Made by a program: the position numbers and the translations under genes. Positions 9,847 through 19,971 of a stretch of DNA of 64,000 nt are shown here, piece by piece. Under the pieces are notes generated by a model, which had not been told where the DNA came from, made no database searches, and was given only the letters and a program-made list of their open reading frames with translations. The first letter of the stretch is position 1, and every line of letters begins with the position of its first letter. Source of the DNA: Ceratobasidium sp. AG-K (Eukaryota > Basidiomycota > Agaricomycetes > Cantharellales > Ceratobasidiaceae); NCBI GenBank assembly GCA_037039685.1, contig JAWNGF010000001.1:620001-684000 (forward strand). The letters run 5' to 3'.

Positions 9847-11843
9847 TTAGAGGGAGACCTCGTCTTTTCCCGACTCTGGTTTGTTCCCAAGTTTCCCTTC
9901 CCGTCCCCTTAGATTAGGTTCCTCCTTCTTCCAGTCCTTCTCAGGGCATTTTGCTAGCAGGTGCTTGTCTGATCCGCATTTTAGGCAATGTTTTGATGAA
10001 ATTCTTGCTTTGTATACGTCGTCGGGAAGCCTTTTTGTGGAGCTGGAAGATGCCGGTGTTGTTTTTTGTCCTGTGGTGTTTTTGATGGATTGTAGCTTTT
10101 GGTCAATGGAGATTGCAATTGAGATCCACCGGTCCAGAGATAGTTCCCGCTCCGTTCCATCTTCGTTAATTAGGGTTAACTCAAATCGGGCTAGTTCGGT
10201 TTTGACTTCAGGCTTCAGTCCTTCCTTGAATTGGTTAATCAGAGCTTCCTGGCCCCAATTTACGTCGACTAATAGGTATCGGAATTCTGAAGCATAGTTT
10301 GCTACCAAATTGTTCTGCTTGCATTTCCGGATATTGGCTTCGGCTTTAGCTTTCTTGTTTGGGTTGCTGAATTGTTCCATGAAATGGGCTTTGAAGTTTC
10401 TCCATGAGACTAGGTTTTTGTTATTTTCTCCCTGGTTTAGTGATTGTAGCAACACTTGTGCCCAATGGGTCGCCGCCTTGTTCTCAGACCTGAAGTTGGC
10501 AAGTGCTTCACGGATCCGTTCTTCATGAGAGTTGTATTGATCGCCTAATCGAACAAAATAGCTTTCCATCTGTGTGATGAACATTTTGGCTCCTTCCCCT
10601 TTTTTCCATCAAAGGGTTCAGGTTGTGTGACTTTAGGGCAACGAGGTCCCCCGCTGGTGTTAGAATTTTCTGTGAGGCATTGGAGCCTCTGTTCCAATTT
10701 GTCGATTTGGGTAGATTTGGCTTCCGGATGTGATGGAGAGTTTGATCGTCTAGATGGATTTTCTGCATGTAATGATGCTTTGTCCATTTCTTCTCGAAGA
10801 TTGTTGATAGCTTCTTGTATTGTGGTGATTTGCGTAGTATTGGCGGTTCCTTCTTGTTGCAGGTTTTCCAAGCCTTGTGTTATGGCTTCATTCCATTCGA
10901 GTTGTCCTTGCCTGGTGGTATTGAGTTCTTCATGTACGTTGTTTACAAGTCCTTGTGTGTTTGCAACTTCGTTTTGAAGTTGGGTGACGTCTTGTCCGAC
11001 TAGGAAAGTGTTATGTTTGCTGTTCCTTGCGGCATTGAGAAAATCCGTTAGGGTTCCTTGAAGGGTGTTGATGGAGTCGTTGAAGATCTGCTGATTGTTT
11101 GCTAGGACCTGGGTGGCTTGTTCTAACCCGTTGAGTCTTCTGTCAATCACTATTCTCATCCCGTTGATGACTCTTAAGAGTGCGTTGTGTCTTCCAAGGT
11201 GCAGATCATCAAGATCATCAAGATTGCTAATCACGGTTCTACTGCTGGAGCTGGAACTTGAACTGAGATTCCTGGGTACGTCTTGGTCCTCAGTTGTTGG
11301 TTGCTGGGAATAGCCTTGTGGTACATATGGTGGTGCAGGGTTTACAGGTGTCACAGCTTGGGAGCCTATTGGGATTGGACCGGCATTGGTGATAGTGCCT
11401 CCGATCTGGGGGATTTGTGGAGCATGTGGAATGTGTGGTGTGGGTGGGGGTCTGATGGGAACAAGGGATATGCCCCCATGAGCTTCAGGTTGCGGAGAAA
11501 AGAATTGTCTTCTGAATGCTGTGGGCCATAGTGGACGCAAGGGTCCAGGACTTGCGTTAGAAATAGGGATTTGAATCGTGGCTGGTGTGGGATCATCGGT
11601 GATATCTCCTGGTTCCCTATTGACGATTGTAGCTTCTTCTTGGATGACCAAAGCGTTTTTGGCATTGAACATTCCAGGCATAGAGGCTTGACTCTGTGGA
11701 CAAGACCTTGCTGGTCCTCCGGCCCGTGCTTGTGCAACGTCTTGTTTGTTGAGAGAACTTGTGGGTCTTGCAGCCCTGCTTGGTCCTCTCCTTGTTGACG
11801 GTGGCGTTGAGAGGCATGATCCTCCGTCCTCCTGGATGGACAT
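9847..11843 (-). pseudogene. gag: Element C gag (one frameshift)
   Basis: Met at 11843 opens a 430-residue frame. It has a Pro/Ser-rich N-terminus, a Ser run, and a long Gln/Asn-rich probable coiled coil. At about 10590-10606 the reading shifts in a run of A and G and continues in another frame to 9847. That second part carries the capsid region and a CCHC zinc knuckle (CLKCGSDKHLLAKC, about 9975-10010). Removing or adding one base in the homopolymer would make gag continuous, so this is a simple slip mutation. A sequencing error is the alternative. Confidence 0.88.
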
Positions 11844-11851
11844 GGTTGATA

Positions 11852-11863
11852 AGCTTGTTTTGT
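11852..11863 (-). other. Element C primer-binding site, self-priming type
   Basis: On the minus strand ACAAAACAAGCT begins two bases inside the 5' LTR boundary and is the exact complement of AGCTTGTTTTGT in the LTR (plus 12026-12037). That segment lies about 33 nt downstream of the TATATATA box, where the transcript should begin. This is the same layout as in element B with an unrelated sequence. Confidence 0.75.
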
Positions 11864-11865
11864 AA

Positions 11866-12323
11866 TGTCCTAAGCTTCTTCTTGATGGCTATGAGACAAG
11901 CCGCGATGGAGAGTGGACGGCACTAAGACCTAAGTGACCCCTTGAACCGCAACACACTTAAGTGTCTGTAGGCTCTTGAGGGTAGGGGTGGTTCAAAGTG
12001 TCACTCAGAGGGGATGTTTGACGAGACAAAACAAGCTGGGGTTACCAGGCTTGTTGGTCCTCTATATATAATCACAAAGTGGCCGAGTCATACAAGGCGC
12101 AGCCACACAAGTCATACAAAACAGCCAGTCAGGAGTGTCCATGTGAGTCATGCTGTATGAACAGACATGACTCGTACAAAGCACAGCCGCGTTACACAAT
12201 GTAACAGAGAAACCACAAGGAGGTGGCAACGCGGCGGAAAAAGGGAAACAGAAAGTAACGTACACAGCCACAAGACAGGACGAGACGCAGACGAGTCCAA
12301 TGGAGTGAGCAAGGCTCACGACA
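11866..12323 (-). repeat. Element C 5' LTR
   Basis: The 458-bp LTR pairs with 5095-5552. In minus-strand reading it has a TATATATA promoter box (plus about 12062-12069) and the AGCTTGTTTTGT putative transcript start. It ends at GGACA beside the primer-binding site. Confidence 0.96.
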
Positions 12324-12328
12324 CTTCA
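12324..12328. repeat. Target-site duplication of element C (right copy, CTTCA)
   Basis: This is the direct repeat of 5090-5094; element B's pol resumes at 12329. Confidence 0.95.
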
Positions 12329-14351
12329 TCAATTCGGCAGAAGAGGGACCTCAGGGTATGGCATCGACCACGGATATTTGGCAAGCAGTCAAGGATCAGG
12401 CACAAGAAGATGAATATGTTAGATCAATCTGGGCTTTCCTTAGCAACCACCCAGAAAAAGCGCCTGCCTCGGTACAAAAAGAATTTGAAGACTGGAAGAT
12501 TAGGAATGACATGCTGTACTGCAAAGGAAGGATCTACATCCCAAACAACAATGAGATCAAGCGCCAGATCCTAGAACTCCACCACGACAACAAAGCAGTT
12601 GGACACATAGGTCAAGCAAAAACACTGGAAATGATCAAACAGCAGTATTGGTGGCCATCCATGAAGGCCTATGTCAACAAATACATGTCATCATGCGACT
12701 TATGCCAGCAGTCAAAACCCATTAATCAACAACCTCTGGGGGAATTACAACCACTTGAACTCCCCTCCAAACCCTGGCAACACATTTCAGTTGATATGAT
12801 CGTCAAACTCCCCCTGTCCAAGGGTCTAGACTCAATATTGGTCATTGTTGACACCCTGACCAAGATGGCACACTTCATCCCATGCACTGAAAGAACCACA
12901 TCACCCAAGCTTGCGGAATTGTTCATGGAACACTGCTGGAAGCTACATGGCACCCCAGAAACAGTCATATCAGATCGTGGACCAACCTTTGCATCCAAAT
13001 TCATGAAGGAGCTCTATCAGGCCCTGAACATCCGGCCTAGACTTTCTACAGCTTACCACCCTGAAACTGACGGACAAATGGAGCGCATCAATCAAATGGT
13101 TGAGGCTTTCATTTGGACATACTGCGCCTTCAAGCAACACGAATGGGCTTCACTCTTACCCTTTGCCGAATTGCATATAACAACTCGTTCCATTCCAGCA
13201 TTGGTATGACACCTTTCTTTGCCAACACGGCTCGCCACCCATCAATCAAAGGTACACCAGTGGAAGATGGCTCTGTCCCAGAAGCCGCAGCACATGCGCA
13301 ATGTATCCAAGACAACCTGGACAAAGCTAAGGCTAGTTTAACCCTGAGCAAAGAACGGGACAAGGAATATGCGGACAAAAGACAGCAAGGAGATCCCTTT
13401 ACCCTGGGCAATAAGGTTTGGCTAAGCCATGATCACATCACAACCAATCGGCCATCTTTGAAATTATTGCACAAACGACTTGGGCCCTTCACCATCCTGG
13501 AAGCAGTAAGGAAGAATGCGTATAGACTACAACTCCCGCCCTCAATGACCATGCATCCAGTGGTCAACATATCATGCCTAGCCAAGTATGAAGATGAAAT
13601 TGAGGGTTGTCAGGCCGACCCACCCCCACCGATTGAGACACCGGAAGGCAAAGAAGAATATGAGGTGGAACACATCCAAAGTTCCAAGTTGGAAAAAGGA
13701 ACCCTGAAGTATTTTGTCAAATGGAAGGGCTACACTGCGGAACATGACTCTTGGGAACCCTTGCAGAACCTTGGCAACGCCTCAGAACTCATTGATGAGT
13801 TCCATAAGGAACATCCAGATGCCATCAAGGAAGTCCCCAAGGTTACCAAGAAGCATTGCCATGAGGAAACAAGGGACACCTTGGCAGCCAACAGCAGGGA
13901 AGAAGGGCCCATTAGGCGTTCTAAGCGTATAAAAGAGGCTGCTGGGATCCAAGTCCCTCATCAAAAAACTTTTACCTTCTCCACTACTACACTAAAACCT
14001 TCAACTCCCACCTTACTCACTGCGCCATGTCCTCCCAACGCCAATCCACCAACTCCATCATGGTCCAGGTCTACCACGACCTTTACACCTGCTCAGCCGC
14101 CTTCAAGCGGTCCCTCAAAGTTGTACCCCCCCAGGAACAAGGCATGTACTGGCATCCCGGCATGTGCCAACACTTCTACTTCATTGTATCCGCACGCTAC
14201 TGGTCAGGAGAAGCCCCCAGGTTGTTTGTTGGCCGCCCCCTTGTCCGCTGGCGCAACTGGATTGCCTACGCGGCCAACAACATCCACAATGCCCTCAAAA
14301 TCATGGACAGGTCTTGCAAGGTCCGGCTTGGAGGCAACCCATTCAAGGTAA
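12329..14351 (+). pseudogene. pol: Element B pol, part 2: integrase and chromodomain
   Basis: The frame continues from 5094. Integrase HHCC zinc region: H and H at about 12585-12605 (LHHDN..VGHIG), C-x2-C at about 12697 (CDLCQQ). Catalytic core: DMIVKLP, DRGPTFASKF and TDGQMERIN. One base is missing near 13172, so the frame shifts inside an LAYNNS-type motif; downstream coding continues in the next frame. A well-preserved chromodomain lies at about 13645-13810 (EEYEVEHI, YFVKWKGY, SWEPLQNL), followed by a basic RRSKRIK tail. This defines B as a chromovirus. The frame stays open to 14351 over the start of the third ORF; that part may be only a shadow. Confidence 0.93.
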
Positions 14352-14500
14352 TCAACCTCACAGTTGACCTGGAGGTTAGGGAGGAGACCGTAATCAATTT
14401 GACGGATGACAAGGAGGATTATGGGGTGTGGAAGGGGACGGGGTCAGCTGAGGACCCTTTTGTAATTGACGACTCTGAGGAGTTTGTGCTGGTGGAGTGA
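14027..14500 (+). CDS. Element B third ORF, 157-residue protein of unknown function
   Basis: An intact frame lies between the chromodomain and the 3' LTR. I do not recognise the family. The N-terminal two thirds is compact and aromatic (GMYWHPGMCQHFYFIVSARYW; RWRNWIAYAANNIHNAL). The C-terminus is strongly acidic, with VINLTDDKED and then a PFVIDDSEEFVLVE end, both resembling SUMO-interacting motifs. Element C has an unrelated-looking third ORF with a similar VFNPIDLTEEKED tail, so the tail may be the shared functional feature. It starts in a frame different from pol's and overlaps pol's open tail by about 325 nt. Confidence 0.72.
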   Translation: MSSQRQSTNSIMVQVYHDLYTCSAAFKRSLKVVPPQEQGMYWHPGMCQHFYFIVSARYWSGEAPRLFVGRPLVRWRNWIAYAANNIHNALKIMDRSCKVRLGGNPFKVINLTVDLEVREETVINLTDDKEDYGVWKGTGSAEDPFVIDDSEEFVLVE

Positions 14501-14509
14501 GCCCCGGCC

Positions 14510-14524
14510 TAGAAGGGGGGGTAG
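14510..14524 (+). other. Element B 3' polypurine tract
   Basis: TAGAAGGGGGGGTAG lies directly before the 3' LTR (14525). It is the expected plus-strand primer, and near-copies of it lie at 3624 and 5044. Confidence 0.8.
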
Positions 14525-14967
14525 TGTCACAACCTTTTCTCTTTTCTTGTTTCCTTTCCTGTTTGTCTTGTGTTGGGTCTTGTTCTTCTCGCCTTGGTGC
14601 ATTTAGTTGCCTTTCTGTAAGCCATGGTCATGGGACATGCCTGCCTGGCACGTCTTCTCTCTGCTTTGTTCTCCATGGACCTATCTTGTTTCCTTTGTCT
14701 TGCCTGCGCTTCCCTTGGACTCTTGCTTTTTCCTTGTTCTCTCCCTTGTCGCCTTCTATGTATTGTACATAGCCACACTAGATAGTATATATACCAGCAA
14801 CCCAAGTCTTGTCTCTACAAGACTTGTTCTCTTGTTGTTTTCCCCATCACTCATTGTGTGACTCACTTAGGCCTAAGTGCCATACATTCGACCTTTGTCA
14901 TTGCCCCAACCCCCATCCTCACTGCCTGTGGAGTCTTGGCCTCCAAGGTTCAACTAGGGTTGTGACA
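14525..14967 (+). repeat. Element B right (3') LTR, 443 bp
   Basis: It matches 148-590 across 443 bp and has intact ends TGTCACAACC..GGTTGTGACA. The target duplication ATGGA follows at 14968-14972. It contains the same TATA box and ACAAGACTTGTTCT segment (14817-14830). Confidence 0.95.
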
Positions 14968-15285
14968 ATGGAGAGGGGCAGGTACCAGAGGGAGAAGTTT
15001 GAGTGGTCGCCATACTGGTGGAGGAAGGAGGAGACTGACATGTTGGCATGGAAGGAAGGAGAGCCAGATGTGCGTCAGTGGGATGAGGAGTTTGTGGAGG
15101 CACCGAAGAGGGTGTTGGACTGGTCCAAGGCGGACTGGACAAAGGAGGAGACCTGGGAGGAATGGGAAAAGTTCTTGGACGAACCGGGTAACACAGTTTT
15201 CAACCCCATTGCTTTGACCTTCAAAGAGGACGAGGGGCTTGAAGAGCACTTGCTTGCCAAAAGCAAGGATTGCAAGATCCAGTAA
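14968..15285 (+). pseudogene. Element A third ORF, C-terminal part
   Basis: From ATGGAGAGG the frame of bases 1-147 resumes and runs to a stop at 15285. The protein matches the end of element C's third ORF (RGRYQREKFEW, DWSKADWT, DEPGNTVFNPI) with moderate divergence. The SUMO-interaction-like segment is altered to PIALTFKED here. It is separated from its first half by the 14.8-kb element B. Confidence 0.9.
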
Positions 15286-15313
15286 AGTCCATCCAGGTCC
15301 CCTAGATGGACTC

Positions 15314-15327
15314 TCAAGGGGGAGTAA
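15314..15327 (+). other. Element A polypurine tract
   Basis: TCAAGGGGGAGTAA lies directly before the LTR at 15328. It matches the tract of element C. Confidence 0.75.
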
Positions 15328-15783
15328 TGTCATGAGCCAGCTCCCTCCATTAGACTTGCCTGTTGTCTTGCCTGCCTGTACTTTGCCTTGTGTTGTGTTT
15401 CCATTTCTGTTTGCCGTGTTGCCACCTTCTTGTGGTTCCTTGTGTTACACTATGTAACACGGCTGTGCTTTGTACAAGTCATGTCTGTTCATCCAGCATG
15501 ACTCACATGGACACTCCTGATTGGTAGACTGTCATGACTCTTGTGGCTGCGCATTGTATGACTCAGCCACCTTTTGAATATATATAGAGGATCAACAAGC
15601 CGGGTAACCCCAGCTTGTTTTGTCTTGTCAACCATTCCCTTTGAGTGACACTTTGAACCACCCCTACCCTTAAGAGTCTACAGCCACTTAAGTGTGGTGT
15701 GATTCAAGAGGTCTCTTAGGTCTTAGTGCCATCCACTCTCCCTTGTGGCTTGCCTCATAGCCACTAAGAAGAAGCTTACGACA
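15328..15783 (+). repeat. Element A 3' LTR, 456 bp
   Basis: The sequence TGTCATGAGCC..GCTTACGACA is the reverse complement of the element C/D LTR family, here in plus orientation and directly after A's polypurine tract. It contains the TATATATA and AGCTTGTTTTGT landmarks. The matching 5' LTR and target duplication (expected GTTCT) lie left of the window. Confidence 0.94.
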
Positions 15784-16456
15784 GTTCTGCTAGAAGTGGT
15801 GATGTAATCTTGGCAGAAAGTTGAATGCCTTCAGGATTGCTGGGTGTCACTGTTTGATTGATTACAGCAACCAGGTATTGCCAAGATTCAGGTAGACAAG
15901 CTAGTAATTGCTGGATGAATTCTAGTTTGATTAGTGGATTGGAACCATCAGCTAGAGGTGCTGTGTTTAGTTGATTGAATATGGAACAAAGTATCTTGAT
16001 GTGCCCCTCCATATCTTCACCTTTGGCCATGCATAGGCCAGCAAATTGATTTCACAAAAGGGTTGTAGTGGCAGTGCCAATATTCTGATAGACTTGTCTC
16101 AAACAGGCCCAAACAGCTGAAGTTGCATTGAGACAGGCCACATGGACCATAGGGGCAGCTTCTATGTGCCTTCTAATGATGCCTAGCACCTTTCAATTGT
16201 TCTCCTCCCATGAATCAATTGCTGCCTGGTTGATTCCTACAACACCAGGGACCACAAGGGTGCCTCCACCAGTGAGTTGGGCTGGAATGACTGCCATTAA
16301 GACTGGGCACTGAGTCTTTTTTCCAGCTACTAGTTCCCATAGTTTGGTTTCCATGAGCATATCTTGCATCTGGATGTTCCAGATTGAGTGGTTATTGTGT
16401 CCAGATAGCAAGGGGATCTTGAAACTATTGTCAGAAATCAAAGTGGTCTGAGCCAT
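15784..16456 (-). pseudogene. gag: Ty1/copia-type gag, 5' part, truncated by element A
   Basis: A minus-strand frame from Met at 16456 encodes a copia-type gag N-terminus (KIPLLSGHNNHSIWNIQMQD..LWELVAG). It continues in the same frame with PESWQYLV near 15880, as in the UBN2/gag-pre-integrase-associated region. In-frame TGA codons lie at about 16193 and 16051. Element A is inserted at 15784, so the rest of gag and all of pol lie beyond the left of the nest, outside the window. This is the oldest layer of the stack. Confidence 0.82.
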
Positions 16457-16769
16457 TGTGACTTGATGTGAGATTACTGGGTGAAAGTAGATGTGTTGAA
16501 TGTCTGGTGTAGGTGGAGGGGATGGGTATCCACCATGTTCTAACTTGATAATATAGAAAGGGTTGTTCAGCTTCAATTTCCCTCTGATTTCTTCTGCAGC
16601 TTTGTCAGGCATGTAGAAGTCAAGTAAATGTATGTAATCAGTAAGGTACAATAATAATTGATGAAAACAGTGGCTAAATGTGTCTGATCAAAGAAGTCCT
16701 TGATGGAGTTCTTTAGTGTATCAAGGTTGATAAGTGGGATCTTCTGGGGGTGAGTCAGGGAGCTCAATT

Positions 16770-17279
16770 AGGCCTCAGTCAGTGTGGTATCTTGAATTGA
16801 TGCAGCCTGTGGGCTCATGGTGTTTAAATTCAGGTTGTAAGTTTTTGGAAACATCTGCTTCAGATGAAGAGACTTGAACAGGACAGTTTTGTGGTGATCC
16901 TTCAGGAGTAGAGAGTTGAGGATTGTCTTCTGAGTGGGTAGACACAGTGGACAGATAATAAAACAAAGTGAATGCTTAGAGCCAAGCAGGGCCCAAAAAC
17001 TATTGAAATATCGCTGAGCATGTCTTGCACTCAAAGCTAACTTAGCAGATAGGCAAGCAGAAGCAATCAGACAACTGGATGATGTATATACCAAGTATGC
17101 AGTCTGGTTTATATACATGTAGTTGTAGAACAACATAGAAACATTAGAGAACACTTAGTAACATGCATACATGTACTCTCAGTCAGCACAGAACAAATAA
17201 GTCAGCATACAGTTGATCTATGCACCATATTTGGTAAGAGGCAACATGTACATTTGATACCATTCCATTCCATTCTCAA
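16770..17279 (-). repeat. Probable copia 5' LTR/leader region (boundaries uncertain)
   Basis: The minus-strand sequence beginning TGAGAATGGAATGG at about 17277 and extending for at least 300 bp is homologous to a diverged plus-strand copy at 53549-53850 inside a DUF2235 pseudogene. A sequence found upstream of copia gag and also alone elsewhere is best explained as an LTR. The inner boundary and primer-binding site could not be set. Confidence 0.5.
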
Positions 17280-17307
17280 TAGACCCAGTTGCCTAGTTTC
17301 CTAGTTT

Positions 17308-17763
17308 TCAAAAGGTTGCCTTGAAAGGGTGGTTGCCCTGGCTTTTTGTCTTGCAAGTGGGAGTGTTGTCTAGTTGTTTGTCTTCATCCCAGCAGAAGAG
17401 GTTGTATGCAGGGGTGGTAGGTCTGGATTGAGTGCAGGTATTGGGGTCATTGAGCATGTTGGGTCTTGAAATTTTGGCAGATCTGCTGTCTTTGCCATCC
17501 TTGGAGCTTGACCTGGAGCTTGTAGATTGTCTCCTGGGTTGTTTCCCCCCTTCCCCACTGTGGGCAGGGCTGGGGTGTCTGATGGGTTCTCCTGAGATCG
17601 AATTTCTTCGACTGGTGGGCTGCAAGAGGGCAACAGTAGATGGTATATTGGAGAGAGTATCACTTGTTTGCGATAAATGCGCAGAAATATCGCTTGAAAT
17701 TTTTCCAGGAGGGTCTGGCATGGTGGAGTGTCGTCGTTGTCGCCACGTGACCAGCCCTGGCAC
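17308..17763 (-). CDS. Unrecognised Ser/Pro-rich ORF beside the copia LTR
   Basis: The 151-residue open frame is rich in Ser, Pro, Arg and Lys (PRRQSTSSRSSSKDGKDS) and has no domain I know. A more plausible start is the Met of MPDPPGKI at about 17722. It ends at the presumed edge of the copia element, so it may be a host gene truncated by that insertion or part of another element. No intron or promoter signal supports it. Confidence 0.3.
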   Translation of the reverse strand: MPGLVTWRQRRHSTMPDPPGKISSDISAHLSQTSDTLSNIPSTVALLQPTSRRNSISGEPIRHPSPAHSGEGGKQPRRQSTSSRSSSKDGKDSRSAKISRPNMLNDPNTCTQSRPTTPAYNLFCWDEDKQLDNTPTCKTKSQGNHPFKATF

Positions 17764-18930
17764 GTGATCAGATTGTTTCGAAGCGCTCGAGGAGCCTACG
17801 GAGCGCTCCTGAGCAAAACCAAGCTACGGAGCGCCCCGCAGCATTTTAGGGTTTTGCTGAGTAACAAACCCGAACGGCAAGTGCTTTTGCAGATGATCAA
17901 AGTCGGCTCTTGGGTGCTTCCTGTAGACACACTTATCTGCTTCCCCATCATTTTTAAACCCGCATGGCATGGATAAATGTTTTCCTTGAAACTAATTTAG
18001 CCGGTACTGTAGTAGATTAATGCATGAGTCCTAAGTTCAACGTGGTTGTCGTGACCTCCATCGGTTGTTCCATCCCACATGCGCGCATATATGAAGAGAA
18101 TCAAGGCACTATAACTGAGCGCTCGACTACGAGGGCCCGCCAGGAAGGTTCGTGACAGGGGGCATTGGAGCTCTGGGACCCAAGGAGAGCCTGTGCGTGG
18201 GCGGGCAGCGTGAATTGACACGTCCTCGAGAGAATGACGTACGCAACACTTGAATTATCGTAGAGCAATGCTTTATTTTGAGAAACATTTGTCTAAGTCT
18301 TATTTCGACGCATAGCTGTGATTCCTGGCCAAGAGTGGGCTAGGAATTTCGTTTCGACTAGGACGCTAAGCCATGATTTCAATGACATACCCCATGCTGA
18401 TATCATGGCACCAATGGGCTGCGGAGCGGCTATGGTAGAAAACAACAGGAAAGGAGAACTGGGGGACGGAACCATATGTAGCTGCACCATTAAATTTGAC
18501 GGAAGCTCAGGAGATCCTCAAAAAGCCAGATATAGAATTTCGTACCCGCAAATTGGTGGTAACAAACGCTTGAACGTACTACTAGAAAATATGGATCATA
18601 ATATTAATGGCGAGCTACACCATCCCTTTGCCAACCCCTGCGCTGAGCTGTGCCATACTTTGAATCATCGAGTCAATCCAGGATGGATTTTGTTCAGAGG
18701 CTATTTTTTCGTATCCTTCAAGACTGCGATAAAAAGGACTCAGCGGATCATGTTAATGGTTCGATTAAATAAATGTACTCTTCTGGGTCGGTAGCTTTGA
18801 ATAAAGTTTCTCCTGCCTTTGACAACTCAATCAAAGAGCTCTCTGTCGAGGACGTAAGCAGAGCGCTTGCCCAATATGCAAACAAGTGGCTAAAATCGCC
18901 ACGTACCGTTTGTCAGTTCGGATTCCTTGT
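17764..18930. other. Intergenic, no recognisable gene
   Basis: This holds palindromic stretches (GCGCTCGAGGAGC, GGAGCGCTCC near 17780-17810) and an open frame at 18318-18794 (plus strand). That frame resembles no family I know and has no coding-like features. It probably holds relics. Confidence 0.4.
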
Positions 18931-19971
18931 TCAAATAGCGAAGATTTGGGTCTTCGAGGAAGCGGTTGTTAGCAAAGTCTCATAAAATGGGATATCTCGC
19001 GCACCTATCATGATCATACGTTTATTTCTGTTTTCCATGATCAAGATACGACGATACGTCTCTTCATCGGTGTTTGTTTCCTCGCCTTCGGCATTTTCAC
19101 GCACATGAGCGACGGCCAAGAATGGCTTGTCTATGGATGAACGTATCATCAGTTTGAACGGGACGTCGAAAACAACAAAAGACTAGATAGTACCGGAAGT
19201 CAATTCACTTGAATTGGATTCCGAGTCAGCGTCGGCGTCCTGATCTGTACGGATGTTCGAATGGGAGTCAATAGTCGAGATGCGGGAGGGGTGCGTGAGG
19301 TTACCTGAAGAAGTACCCGCCTGAGGCGTGATGATTGAATACCACGTCGCCGTGGGCTGCTAAATATCAGCATGAGCATCATTTGCTGAGCGGCCAAGTT
19401 AGTAATACCTGGGTAGTATCACTGGCGGAGCTGGAACCCGCAACTGTTCCAAAGTCCAGATCTCGATCTTCTTGCTCCTGCGCATGGCGACTGGCCGTCT
19501 TTGTTGATTGCCAAGAGTCAGATGGATGGTTGAGATTGTCAAGCGACCTACCAAAACATCGCGGTGGAAAATCCTTGCGTGGCCATGAAGCAGTTCCAGG
19601 TCACGATCAGCAGCATTTTGTCGTCGATCCGCTGGACTGGCAGATAGTAGTTTACGAGTGTCTTGCTCTTGTATATCATGCTTCACTTCAACTACCCTTA
19701 ACAACAGCCTTGGGTGGGGATGGGGTGGCAATCAGCTTGAGCGATCAGAGAGTACAAGTAGCGCCTAGCTAGCTCACCGACGGTGCATTATGCTGAAAGA
19801 CTTGTACTGCTCCTGATGCAGAAGCCGTTCATGGCTTTTCAGGACCTTCATCGAGTCCTGGAGGAGGTTCTCGACTTTCTTGACAGTCTTCGTAGCGTCA
19901 TCGCCTTGGACAAGCCGGACGGTAGCTTTCCCCCATTGGCCACTAAAATTGAATATAGACCAAGGCGCCAT
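18931..19971 (-). CDS. Family P gene, copy 1 (coiled-coil protein of unknown function)
   Basis: This multi-exon gene is inferred from comparison with 27491-28615 and 36141-37104. Exon 1 (19778-19971) begins MAPWSIFNF and contains GQWGKATVRLVQGDDA followed by a helical, probably coiled-coil stretch. A splice donor follows HRR in the same phase as in copy 2. The next exon has VVEVKHDIQEQD and HRDVL, then an acidic segment beginning TASRHAQEQED. The C-terminal part (18931-19149) has ETYRRILIMENRNKRMIMIG. I know no function. It is divergently placed 451 bp from kinase gene K1. Frame continuity through 19150-19400 is not certain. Confidence 0.5.

Larger units (their letters stand above)
5095..12323 (-). 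mobile_element. Element C: Ty3/gypsy chromovirus, 7229 bp, nested in B
   Basis: This full-length LTR retrotransposon lies on the minus strand. The order is 5' LTR (11866-12323), primer-binding site, gag, pol, a third ORF, polypurine tract (TAAAGGGGGAGTAA on the minus strand, just inside 5552), and 3' LTR (5095-5552). The LTRs are both 458 bp and differ at only about four positions by eye, so insertion was recent. Even so, gag and pol already carry a few frameshifts and TGA codons. Confidence 0.96.

Noticed and set aside
13113..13170. Apparent Met start of a second pol gene at 13113
   Set aside because: Integrase homology runs across it in another frame; the start is an artefact of the one-base deletion near 13172.
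14027..14500. Envelope-like gene (errantivirus type) as identity of the third ORF
   Set aside because: No signal peptide, transmembrane segment or cysteine framework is visible in either family's third ORF.
15328..15783. A second solo LTR
   Set aside because: It follows A's third ORF and polypurine tract in the correct order and lacks a matching target duplication, so it is A's 3' LTR.
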